From Phocaeicola sartorii JCM 17136 = DSM 21941 (GTDB lineage Bacteria; Bacteroidota; Bacteroidia; Bacteroidales; Bacteroidaceae), in assembly GCF_000614185.1 (NCBI RefSeq), contig NZ_BAKM01000005.1:1-64000 (forward strand): a stretch of 64,000 nucleotides of DNA. The letters run 5' to 3'. The notes under the pieces were generated by a model. That model did no database searches. It saw only the letters and a program-made list of their open reading frames with translations, and was not told the origin of the DNA. Below are positions 50,352 through 57,610 of this stretch, one piece after another (the first letter of the stretch is position 1; each line of letters starts with the position of its first letter). The position numbers and the translations under genes were made by a program.

Positions 50352-50389
50352 AGAAGCCCGCTGAACCAATCAAGCGGGCTTCTCTTTTT
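50352..50389. terminator. Terminator between convergent POT and lysO genes
   Basis: AGAAGCCCGCT (50352-50362) pairs with AGCGGGCTTCT (50373-50383), followed by a T-run on the plus strand. Confidence 0.85.
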
Positions 50390-51009
50390 TATAAATTACA
50401 GAAGAAGGATACGAAAACAGGAACACTCATATCAATCAGTATTCCGTGGAAGATGGCTATGGGAATCATGTCTTTTCCCGAATAGCGTGTGATGGATGGC
50501 AGCAATACATCCATCGAATTCACTCCGGCAGCCGAGATAGGAGCCAGCTGTCCGAAATATTTCCGTATGAGCGGAGCGCCGAGCAATGCCATCATCTCCC
50601 GGAAAATATTGGCCAGCAATGCAATGGTCCCCAGTTCGGTGGCCAGTTGTAATCCGATAGACGGTTCCTTGAACTGTGTGATCAGAATGGAGGATAGCGA
50701 ATAATAGGCAAAGCCGCTGCCCACCGCCATACAGTCGAATACACTCCATTGGGTTAATAGCAGACTGGCCAGTGCCGAGAAAAGTAAAGTTCCCGCAATG
50801 GTGGCCATCGGCACCAGAAGCATTTTCGGCCGTAAGCTTTTTATCAGTTCCTTTAATTTCTTATTGCTGCCTATGCTGATTCCTACTTGCAGCATCAGCG
50901 CATAAAGCACATACATGGAAACAGAGTGCATGTCATACTGGAAATTATTGGCAGCTCCAATCATACATCCTGCACAAAAAAATGCTACAACAATCAAACT
51001 ACCTTTCAT
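50389..51009 (-). CDS. LysO-family lysine exporter, large part
   Basis: Membrane protein of 206 residues equal to the C-terminal two thirds of E. coli LysO (YbjE, DUF340). The phrases ALMLQVGISIGSN, SGFAYYSLSSILIT, LGTIALLANIFREM and PISAAGVNSMDVLLPSI are typical of the family. It is encoded separately from the N-terminal part (51006-51293), whose stop overlaps its ATG (ATGA), so the two should be translated together and pair in the membrane. The arrangement recurs in Bacteroides, to my knowledge. Exports lysine or toxic analogues by analogy. Confidence 0.88.
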   Translation of the reverse strand: MKGSLIVVAFFCAGCMIGAANNFQYDMHSVSMYVLYALMLQVGISIGSNKKLKELIKSLRPKMLLVPMATIAGTLLFSALASLLLTQWSVFDCMAVGSGFAYYSLSSILITQFKEPSIGLQLATELGTIALLANIFREMMALLGAPLIRKYFGQLAPISAAGVNSMDVLLPSITRYSGKDMIPIAIFHGILIDMSVPVFVSFFCNL

Positions 51010-51293
51010 GGTCTGCCTCCTTTCTTAAAAAACAGATGAAATACCAGGAAGGAAGCTAGCATACTGCCCAGAATGCTTAATGTAGCCAATATAGCCGCCT
51101 GCCATCCGAATCTGCCTAAATTGTTAATGATTAAGCTGTTGGATCCAATAGAGATGCCCAAAACAAACAGTAGCAGGAAGATAGTGAGCGAGGTGCTCTT
51201 TTCTATTTTCTGTAAAAACTGCAAGTTACGCAACACATATCCTATACCGATACCAACAAACATAATAGATATAATAGTAAACATAGCAATCAT
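51006..51293 (-). CDS. LysO-family lysine exporter, small N-terminal part
   Basis: Membrane protein of about 95 residues, equal to the N-terminal third of LysO, with TM segments VGIGIGYVL, SLTIFLLLFVLGISIGSNSLI (note the ISIGSN shared with the partner) and ILATLSILGSMLASFLVF. ATG 51293 (MIAMFTII) is preferred to the one at 51317 because it begins just before the first helix. The ATGA overlap with the larger partner is natural-looking, so I regard the split as real rather than a frameshift. A long structured leader precedes it. Confidence 0.85.
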   Translation of the reverse strand: MIAMFTIISIMFVGIGIGYVLRNLQFLQKIEKSTSLTIFLLLFVLGISIGSNSLIINNLGRFGWQAAILATLSILGSMLASFLVFHLFFKKGGRP

Positions 51294-51548
51294 TTTTTTT
51301 AAGTAAAACATATCCAACCAGACGGTCTCATCGAATGAGAACCATCATGCCATATTTTCATCCGGGCACATGTGTGAGCAGGATGAAAGCCTGGTGATAA
51401 AATCACGTGTGAGTGGGAATGGAATCTAAACGAATCCGCTGAACCAATGTACATGCACAATGAAGTGATTACACAGGGTTCTATTTCCCCATGTAAGGCA
51501 ATGCATGCTGTATGTAGTCTGTAATTGGTTCATATCATTGATTCATTT
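51294..51548 (-). ncRNA. Structured 5' leader of lysO, candidate riboswitch or regulatory RNA
   Basis: From the promoter at 51555-51585, transcription should start near 51548, leaving about 255 nt before the start codon. On the transcribed strand, nested stems can form. P1 pairs 51524-51532 with 51440-51448 (TGAACCAAT with ATTGGTTCA, perfect). P2 pairs 51502-51507 with 51452-51457 (CATGCA with TGCATG). P3 pairs 51488-51496 with 51469-51478 (TTACATGGG with CCCTGTGTAA, one bulge). Further hairpins lie at 51394-51406, 51356-51388 and 51324-51343, the last near the start codon. It does not match the lysine riboswitch sequence as I know it. Confidence 0.55.
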
Positions 51549-51768
51549 GCGGTGCAAAGGTAATCCTTTTATGTATATTTTCAAAATAAATATTCATAAA
51601 TCTTCTTGGCCGGAGAAAAAGGCACAGCCTCACGCGCCTAAACGATGTTTAGACTGATGACGCAATGTCCCTTTCTTTTGTGCCTGTGCCTATGCCCAAA
51701 GGTGCTTTTACGGGCTACCAAATGATATTTCTTTTTTTCGTTGTCCCCTTTTGCCGGAAGCGGGAAGA
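51549..51768. other. Intergenic region at the left edge of the restriction island
   Basis: Past the lysO promoter there is no recognisable gene to 51768. Short degenerate-looking stretches such as GGCACAG and CTGTGCC around 51621 and 51690 suggest decayed DNA. Confidence 0.35.
51555..51585 (-). promoter_or_regulatory. Bacteroidetes promoter for lysO
   Basis: On the minus strand TTTG (51585-51582), 19 bp, TACCTTTG (51562-51555): an exact consensus, far upstream of the gene. Confidence 0.85.
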
Positions 51769-52105
51769 ATGATTGTTGCTACCCGGCTGAACAAGGACAC
51801 ACGAAGGAACTTCATAGATTTCCTTCTAAGCGAGGTGGAGCCGACCTATTGGAGAAAGATACTGAAACTGACAATCTAAAAACGACGGCGATATGAAAGG
51901 AACAGATTATTCCAAGAGAACCGTGTGGGAGTGTCGGTTGAAATCTGCGGTGAGGCAGCAGACGTTGCTGGAGATAGAATATTACATCAACCATACGTAT
52001 TTGGAACGATTCAGGCCATGACCTTCCATGCTTTATGAAATACCGGAAGACAAAGAAGCCCCCGGCATGGTGGCCGAGGGCGAAGCGGAATATGGGAAGA
52101 GGTGA
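51769..52105 (+). other. Three short tandem reading frames, unrecognised
   Basis: Three small frames follow one another on the plus strand: 51769-51879 (36 aa, MIVATRLNKDTRRNFIDFLL), 51893-52021 (42 aa, MKGTDYSKRTVWECRLKSAV) and 52028-52105 (25 aa, MLYEIPEDKEAPGMVAEGEA). Each starts with ATG, the gaps are 13 and 6 nt, and composition looks coding-like. I do not recognise them. They may be tiny genes or fragments of one or more older genes at the border of the EcoRII-like island. They converge on the endonuclease gene. Confidence 0.3.
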
Positions 52106-52106
52106 T

Positions 52107-53297
52107 TTATACTGAATAGATGGGATTATTGTTTTGTTTTAATTTAACCATTTTGATGAATGAAGCCAATGTCTCAATTTCAGGTTGGAACTCTTTGTCA
52201 AATGATGTCCGGTAAGAGGCAGGGACAACAAGTTTAAGGTGTTCGTGTTTCATTTCCCGAAGCTGATTCTTGGAAATGCCTTGTTGCAGGGTAAACAAGT
52301 ATTTGGTTTCGATGCGGTCTGCCTCGTTCAGGACTTGTCGCCAACGGTCTTTGCAGGTTGTTTTTGCTCCAAGAAATACCAGTTTGTTAGCAGGAAACAG
52401 CATGTTATGGTAAGCTTTCCCGTTGGGAAACAGGAAATCGGGCTTTTTATTGTCTTCCGTCACGGCTTGTTCTTCGTATTCCAATTGCGCCGCCGTGAAT
52501 ATCGTTGCAAGGTGATGCTCCAAGGATTTGCCTGCGCGGGATTTGCGACGGTTGAGAATGATGTTTGAAAATTTGACTAATTCTTGACAGTTAGAAAAAG
52601 GCACACTGTAAATAGGTGCATAAACTTTCTCCTCGAAACTGCGGAATAGACTGTACTCCGTATCAATCCATTTTAATAATTGTTCATCGGGAGACTTGCA
52701 AATATGAACGTCCGTGATATGATGAGCTTTGTTATATATGTCTCTGGCGAATTGAGCCATTTGCCGGGTTTCCGGAAAATCGGCGTATAAGGCAACAAGC
52801 TCTTGGATGCCGATTTCCAATTGCTTTTCCGGTGTACTTGCTTGTGTAACATCAATCAATTGATTTGTTTTCTCTGGAGAAAGGTTGAAATAGGCAAAGA
52901 AATCGTCAATGTCCTGATCTGTCTGCAAGACGAAACCATAATAATAATCCTCGCTCTGTTGGGCAATAATGAGCAAATCGCCTACATTGTCTTCCTCAAA
53001 AAAAGGAAAGCCTTTCCCAAAACGGGTTATTCGGTATTCATTACGTGTTCCTTGCCCATAATAGATAAAACGGCTGTCGGTTGTAAAATCATCTTGCCAT
53101 TTGACCTTTACCATCTTGTCTTTGTTTTCACCTTTCACTCCCGGAGTGTCGAACAAAAGTGCCGCTGCGCATTTGGGTATATAGAAACCTGCCTGATGTG
53201 AACCGTTCTTCCCGGTATCATTGGCTGTAATGAAACGGCAAAATGCATATTTTGCATTTTGCACTTTGACTATAGCACTATTTAGAATTTCACTCAT
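52107..53297 (-). CDS. EcoRII-like type II restriction endonuclease
   Basis: Endonuclease of 396 residues, near EcoRII's 404. The C-terminal catalytic domain is very close to EcoRII: SLEHHLATIFTAA, QAVTEDNKKPDFLFPNGKAYH with the PD part, and GAKTTCKDRWRQVLNEADRI carrying the catalytic Lys. The N-terminal half corresponds to the effector DNA-binding domain that makes EcoRII need two sites (type IIE). By homology it should cut at CCWGG unless methylated. ATG 53297 is preferred to an upstream TTG at 53306. The methylase gene ends 5 nt before. The frame is intact. Confidence 0.9.
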   Translation of the reverse strand: MSEILNSAIVKVQNAKYAFCRFITANDTGKNGSHQAGFYIPKCAAALLFDTPGVKGENKDKMVKVKWQDDFTTDSRFIYYGQGTRNEYRITRFGKGFPFFEEDNVGDLLIIAQQSEDYYYGFVLQTDQDIDDFFAYFNLSPEKTNQLIDVTQASTPEKQLEIGIQELVALYADFPETRQMAQFARDIYNKAHHITDVHICKSPDEQLLKWIDTEYSLFRSFEEKVYAPIYSVPFSNCQELVKFSNIILNRRKSRAGKSLEHHLATIFTAAQLEYEEQAVTEDNKKPDFLFPNGKAYHNMLFPANKLVFLGAKTTCKDRWRQVLNEADRIETKYLFTLQQGISKNQLREMKHEHLKLVVPASYRTSFDKEFQPEIETLASFIKMVKLKQNNNPIYSV

Positions 53298-53302
53298 AGC
53301 AA

Positions 53303-54599
53303 TCAATTATTTAACATGGTTTTTACTAATTGTTCTGAAACGGCTGTAATAAGAGGCACTACAACTGAATTCCCGCATTGTCTGTAAGCTTGTACATCAG
53401 AGACTTGGTTAAGGCGATATTCATCGGGGTATCCCATTAGTCGGGCACATTCGCGAGGAGACAATCTACGAGGATTCTTTCCTCCTGTTTGTGGAATAAG
53501 GATTTCGGAACCATCCTTATAGTAACGGGCACTTAACGTACGGGAAATACCATTCAGATCCACCATTCCGAAACCAAATCCATTTCCTTTGGCGCGATGC
53601 TTTTCTGCATAGTTTTGCAGATAGCTCCAAAGTTTATCACTCAACGTGTATTTTTCGTCAATATCAGGGTCTAGTATTTCTTTGATGCTCTGGGTTGATT
53701 GTTTCTGCTCGGGAAAGGCGAATTGCTCTTTTCCATGAAAGACATCTTGGTCAAAACCTACTATCATGATACGTTCCCGATGTTGTGGCACATAGGTTTG
53801 TCCGTCCATGACAAGGTAGTGGAGTGAATAACGCAATTCCTCTAATGTGCCTTTGATTATTTTGAACGTGTTGCCTTTGTCATGCGACATCAGGTTTTTC
53901 ACATTCTCCAAAAAGAATGCTTTGGGACGGTGACGACTGATGATGTCTGCCACATCAAAAAACAACGTACCTTGCGTTTTATCCTTGAATCCCGTTTCCC
54001 GTCCGAGACTTTTTTTTCTTCGAAACTCCGGCAATAGAAAATGGTTGACACGGAAAACCGGCACATAGCACATCAAAATTCCGAGGAATATAGCTCTTGG
54101 TTATTTCTTTCGTAATGTCGCCAAAAGGCATTTCTCCAAAGTTTGCCAAGTAAGTCTTTTGGGCATATTTGTTCCATTCCGACGAGAATACACACTTGCC
54201 ACCTTGCGCCTGCATGGCTAGGCGGAAACCTCCCATTCCGGCAAATAGGTCGATGAAAGTGAATTTTGGTTTTTTAGGGTCGGGAAATGGTACGTTGAAG
54301 AAATCCGAGAACAGACCGTATGCGGTAGGATCTTCTGCGACTTTGGTCACATATTCATCCGTTATTTCTTCTTCCTTACTCTCTTTTTTCTGCTCTAAAA
54401 ACTCACGGATGGCGTATATCACTTCCCGCTTACTTTCTTTGCTTTCGATGCAGTCGTTGTTATGCAGATAATGGCTGAGTACAGCCAATTGATTTTCCCA
54501 ACTGGTCTCTCCGTACACTTTAATGTTGTTTTGCTCGTCAATTTCCTCGGGGAAGTTGGCGAGCTTAATATCTTGTATGACTGTTTTTTTTGCTATCAT
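53303..54599 (-). CDS. Dcm/M.EcoRII-like cytosine C5 methyltransferase, frameshifted
   Basis: DNA (cytosine-5) methylase of about 431 residues, cognate partner of the EcoRII-like nuclease, expected to modify the second C of CCWGG. Motif I is FTFIDLFAGMGGFRLAM, the catalytic Cys is in CAGFPCQPFS, motif VI is FFLENVKNL, motif VIII QHRERI, and the C-terminal GNSVVVPLI is motif X. The N-terminal 90 residues form the extension found in Dcm-like enzymes. The frame breaks at a run of eight identical bases (T8 on the plus strand, 54010-54017); seven would join SKKK to SLGRETGFKDKTQG. A methylase-null, nuclease-positive cell should not survive, so the break is probably not real or is phase-switching. 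Confidence 0.9.
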
Positions 54600-54625
54600 T
54601 CAATTTGAAAATTAATTAATGAGGA

Positions 54626-54633
54626 CAAAAGTA
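54626..54633 (-). promoter_or_regulatory. Bacteroidetes -7 element for the methylase gene
   Basis: CAAAAGTA on the plus strand reads TACTTTTG on the minus strand, 26 bp before the start at 54599. The -33 box is weak. Confidence 0.5.
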
Positions 54634-55109
54634 CTGCTTTTTATTGAGAATAGCGAATAACAAGTTTTTAAAGATTCTGCATTTTATTCCTTTTTGTAGC
54701 GTTTGGTATCGGGAATAAAGGTTTTCATCAGTGATGTTTTTTATCGATCTATGGGGTAACTATTGGGTTGTCCTCCACTCTTCATCGTCCTTATTTTTTT
54801 GGGGGGGGTAAAATTAGTTAGTAAAGGGTCCGATGTCGGTACGCAAAACTGTGAGGAACGGTGCAATCTTTTTTCCGTAACCGGATTTCTCGCGTGAGTT
54901 GTCAGTAGCTCACTATGTCGCAGTATCTTGTTTCGCCATCCGTACCCGTTTGTCGCATTTTCGGGCATGGTTACGAACAAGTAGCGTAGCGGTGTCAGGA
55001 TTTGGCTTCGGCGGGGATTGTAATGACTTTACGAATAATCGACAGTTCAACCGACACTGTTGTAACTTAATTCTATCACTATATCTTTCTGTGTTTCACT
55101 TTTTTTTCG
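54634..55109. other. Gap between methylase and DUF4373 gene
   Basis: About 475 bp with no convincing gene. It holds a homopolymer junction (T7 then G8, 54794-54808) and a stretch with an unusual run of short repeats around 54900-55020. A minus-strand frame of 79 residues (54741-54980) has no recognisable features. Confidence 0.4.
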
Positions 55110-55117
55110 TAACTTTG
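55110..55117 (+). promoter_or_regulatory. Bacteroidetes -7 element for the DUF4373 gene
   Basis: TAACTTTG, 26 bp before the ATG at 55144. A TTTC replaces TTTG at the expected -33 position. Confidence 0.55.
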
Positions 55118-55143
55118 TTTGGAATATATAATAAACAAAAAGA

Positions 55144-55995
55144 ATGGATTATACCGAACAGTTTATCCGGCTGCATTGCAGCTTGATGTCAGACTACAGA
55201 ATGATGAAGTTGCGTGCCGACATGAAATGCATGGGGATAGGGCTGTATTTTGAGATGATGTTGTTTCTGCGGAGGCAAGAGGAATATCAACACGATTTTA
55301 ACGAACTGGATTTGTTGGCTGAAAAATGGGGGGCTACAGTGGAAGACCTGCGGCATCTTATTAAAGACTTTAACTTGTTCGTCATAACGGAGGACGGGTA
55401 TTTCCGATGCTTGTATCTGGACAAGGTGATGGGTTATCAGAACAAACTTTCGGAACAACGTGCCGCCGCCGGTAGTAAAGGCGGAAGAAGCAGCAAGAAA
55501 AAGACTGCGCAGACAGCTGGGAAAGTAATCACTTCTGCTGTCCTCGCGGCAGCGGATCAAGAAGCGAATGACGATGCAAATAATAAGGAAAACAACACGG
55601 AAAGCAATGCGGAAAATAGCGTAAAATGCATAAAAAATACGATTGAAAAAAGTGAGGATGAAAATGTAACCAAAAATACGAAGCAATGTGCTGATAGTGA
55701 ATGTGTTGAAAGGCGTTTGCAAGCAAGCTTTAAGCAAAACTTTATAAGAGAAGAAAAGAATAGAGAAGAGAAGAAAAACAACAGTAACAAAGAAAAAGAA
55801 ATAATTGCTGTTGTTGCTGTTGTTGAACTCTTCAAAAATATGGGATTTGCACCTCGACGGAAACGCTATCTCTATGAATTTTTCCCTGCCCGGATTCTGG
55901 TGGACACACCACGCACGATACCGGATTTGGATGAAAGAGGAATCGGACCACCTGGGGAGAAATGCACATCGTATCGATTGCCGGAAGCTGTTTGA
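55144..55995 (+). CDS. DUF4373 (Lin1244/Lin1753-type) protein, possibly truncated
   Basis: Protein of 283 residues. Residues 1-95 are the DUF4373 domain (IRLHCSLMSDYRMMKLRADMKCMGIGLYFEMMLFL, then FVITEDGYFRCLYLDKVMGY), common in phage and integrated elements of Bacteroidales and often linked to replication initiation. Residues 110-225 are low-complexity, rich in N, K, E and S. The tail after about residue 245 looks odd. The adjacent frame (to 56002) reads FWWTHHARYRIWMKEES, so a frameshift near 55850 is possible and the true C-terminus is uncertain. It is probably part of the same imported island as the restriction system. Confidence 0.7.
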   Translation: MDYTEQFIRLHCSLMSDYRMMKLRADMKCMGIGLYFEMMLFLRRQEEYQHDFNELDLLAEKWGATVEDLRHLIKDFNLFVITEDGYFRCLYLDKVMGYQNKLSEQRAAAGSKGGRSSKKKTAQTAGKVITSAVLAAADQEANDDANNKENNTESNAENSVKCIKNTIEKSEDENVTKNTKQCADSECVERRLQASFKQNFIREEKNREEKKNNSNKEKEIIAVVAVVELFKNMGFAPRRKRYLYEFFPARILVDTPRTIPDLDERGIGPPGEKCTSYRLPEAV

Positions 55996-56031
55996 ACCCT
56001 AAGTATCTACCGTTGGTCACGGAAGAAAGGG

Positions 56032-56086
56032 ATCTTTCACGTGTAAGATGCTATATCTTACAGCTGTAAGATTATAAATCTTTCAC
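56032..56086. repeat. Array of alternating ATCTTwCA boxes
   Basis: Within 55 bp lie ATCTTTCAC (56032-56040), TGTAAGAT (56042-56049), ATCTTACA (56055-56062), TGTAAGAT (56065-56072) and ATCTTTCAC (56078-56086). Bases 56055-56072 form a perfect 18-bp palindrome, and 56042-56062 a second inverted repeat. The outer boxes are direct repeats. It lies between the 3' ends of two convergent genes at the right edge of the island. Confidence 0.7.
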
Positions 56087-56160
56087 CTTCATCGTCTGGA
56101 CATTGCAAAGGAATTCAGCCGGTCTGTGCGTGGTGGGGTATAACCGTCTGCCGCTTGTTT

Positions 56161-57465
56161 TCACGAGTACCGTCTGGGGTATCTCAAGAGAATACTCAGC
56201 AGGGCAAACACCCCGATGGCGGCCGGATAGTACAAGTATTCGATGATGCTCAAAGGAGACAGGGAGGCCAGTTTGGCAGCAATCAGCATTTGTGCTCCGT
56301 AAGGGATAATTCCCTGGATGACACACGAGAACGTATCCAGAATGCTGGCGCTCTTGCGTTTGTCCACTTTGTAGCGGGTAGCAATATCGTTGGCAAGCGG
56401 TCCCACTGTGATGATGGCTATCGTATTGTTGGCTGTACAGAAATTGGCGATACTCACCAAAGCTGCGATGCAAAGCTCGGCTCCGCGTTTGCTGCTGATG
56501 TGTTTGGTCAGTTTTAGGATGATATAGTCCACTCCGCCGTTAAAGCGGATCAGTTCCAGCATGCCGCCTGCCATCAGGGTGATGATGATGAGTTCGCCCA
56601 TCCCGGTGATTCCTGTGCCCATGGAGCCGAGCCAGTCGAACAGGCTGATGCTCCCTGTGAGCAGGCCGATCATTCCTGTGGCGGCGATGCCCAGTATCAG
56701 TACGAGTGCTACATTCATACCTGCTATGGCGGTTCCCAGTACAACCAGATAGGGGAGGACTTTGACCCATTCCACCGACTGGATATCGTGGGTGGTCATC
56801 ACGTCCATCCCTCTGAAAATATAGTAGCCGAAAACCACCAGGGCGGCCGGAAGGGCTATCATGAAGTTTACCCGGAACTTGTCACGCATGGCGCATCCTT
56901 GGGTACGGGTGGCGGCGATGGTGGTGTCCGAGATGAAGGAAAGGTTGTCGCCGAAAAAGGCGCCTCCCACCACAATAGCTGTCATGAAGGCCAGGTTCAT
57001 GTCGGTTTTCTCTGCGATACCTGCTACCACGGGGGCTAGTGCCACGATGGTTCCCACCGAGGTTCCGATGGAGAGCGAGATGAAACAGGCGGCCAGGAAG
57101 ATGCCTGCCAGCAGCAGATTGTCCGGCAGCAGGAGAAGCGTAAGATTGACGGTCGCGTCAATGGCCCCGATATCTTTGGCACTTTGGGCGAATGCGCCTG
57201 CCAGGATGAAAATCCAGATCATCAGCATGATGTTCTTGTTGGCAGCGCCGATGGAATATTGTAGCATGCGCTCGTTCAAGCTCAGGCCTTTGGTGATGCA
57301 TACCGCATAGACCGAGGAGGCCATGAAAGCAACCGTGATGGGGACTTTGTAGAAGTCGTTTACAATGATAGAGGTCACCAGGTACAGGCATAGAAATACC
57401 AGTAGTGGACTGAGTGCCCACAGGCTGGGTTTATTGGTTATTGGAGTTAATTTTTCACCGTTCAT
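56161..57465 (-). CDS. nhaC: NhaC-family Na+/H+ antiporter
   Basis: Inner-membrane antiporter of 434 residues with 11-12 hydrophobic helices. Family sequences are seen in IWIFILAGAFAQSAKDIGA, SIGTSVGTIVALAPVVAGIA, VGGAFFGDNLSFISDTTIAATRTQG and FCTANNTIAIITVGPLA. It should exchange Na+ for H+, though some NhaC members move organic ions. ATG 57465 is preceded by a short soluble N-terminus. It has its own strong promoter on the minus strand and is upstream of no other gene in that direction. Confidence 0.9.
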   Translation of the reverse strand: MNGEKLTPITNKPSLWALSPLLVFLCLYLVTSIIVNDFYKVPITVAFMASSVYAVCITKGLSLNERMLQYSIGAANKNIMLMIWIFILAGAFAQSAKDIGAIDATVNLTLLLLPDNLLLAGIFLAACFISLSIGTSVGTIVALAPVVAGIAEKTDMNLAFMTAIVVGGAFFGDNLSFISDTTIAATRTQGCAMRDKFRVNFMIALPAALVVFGYYIFRGMDVMTTHDIQSVEWVKVLPYLVVLGTAIAGMNVALVLILGIAATGMIGLLTGSISLFDWLGSMGTGITGMGELIIITLMAGGMLELIRFNGGVDYIILKLTKHISSKRGAELCIAALVSIANFCTANNTIAIITVGPLANDIATRYKVDKRKSASILDTFSCVIQGIIPYGAQMLIAAKLASLSPLSIIEYLYYPAAIGVFALLSILLRYPRRYS

Positions 57466-57491
57466 GAATTTGTATTTTATAAAATGAGGTG

Positions 57492-57522
57492 CAAAGTTAC
57501 AAAAAGACTTGTTTTATAACAA
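57492..57522 (-). promoter_or_regulatory. Bacteroidetes promoter for nhaC
   Basis: On the minus strand TTG (57522-57520), 20 bp, TAACTTTG (57499-57492), 26 bp before the ATG. Confidence 0.8.
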
Positions 57523-57610
57523 TATATGGGAGAAAAAGGTCACAGCCCCACCTTCGTAACAGGGAAGGCAGGGCTGTAAGGGTATTGGGAAAGTGGGGTA
57601 TAAGATGGGA

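Noticed and set aside
51006-51293. Split lysO as another frameshift
   Set aside because: The two parts overlap as ATGA with sensible ends and starts, each with whole membrane helices, and I recall the same split in other Bacteroides; a natural two-gene exporter is more likely.
51294-51548. Known lysine riboswitch
   Set aside because: The conserved core sequences I associate with the lysine riboswitch are not visible; the leader is reported as an unassigned structure.
54741-54980. A 79-residue minus-strand frame in the island spacer
   Set aside because: No hydrophobic, catalytic or conserved pattern, no promoter, and it crosses the T7-G8 homopolymer junction.
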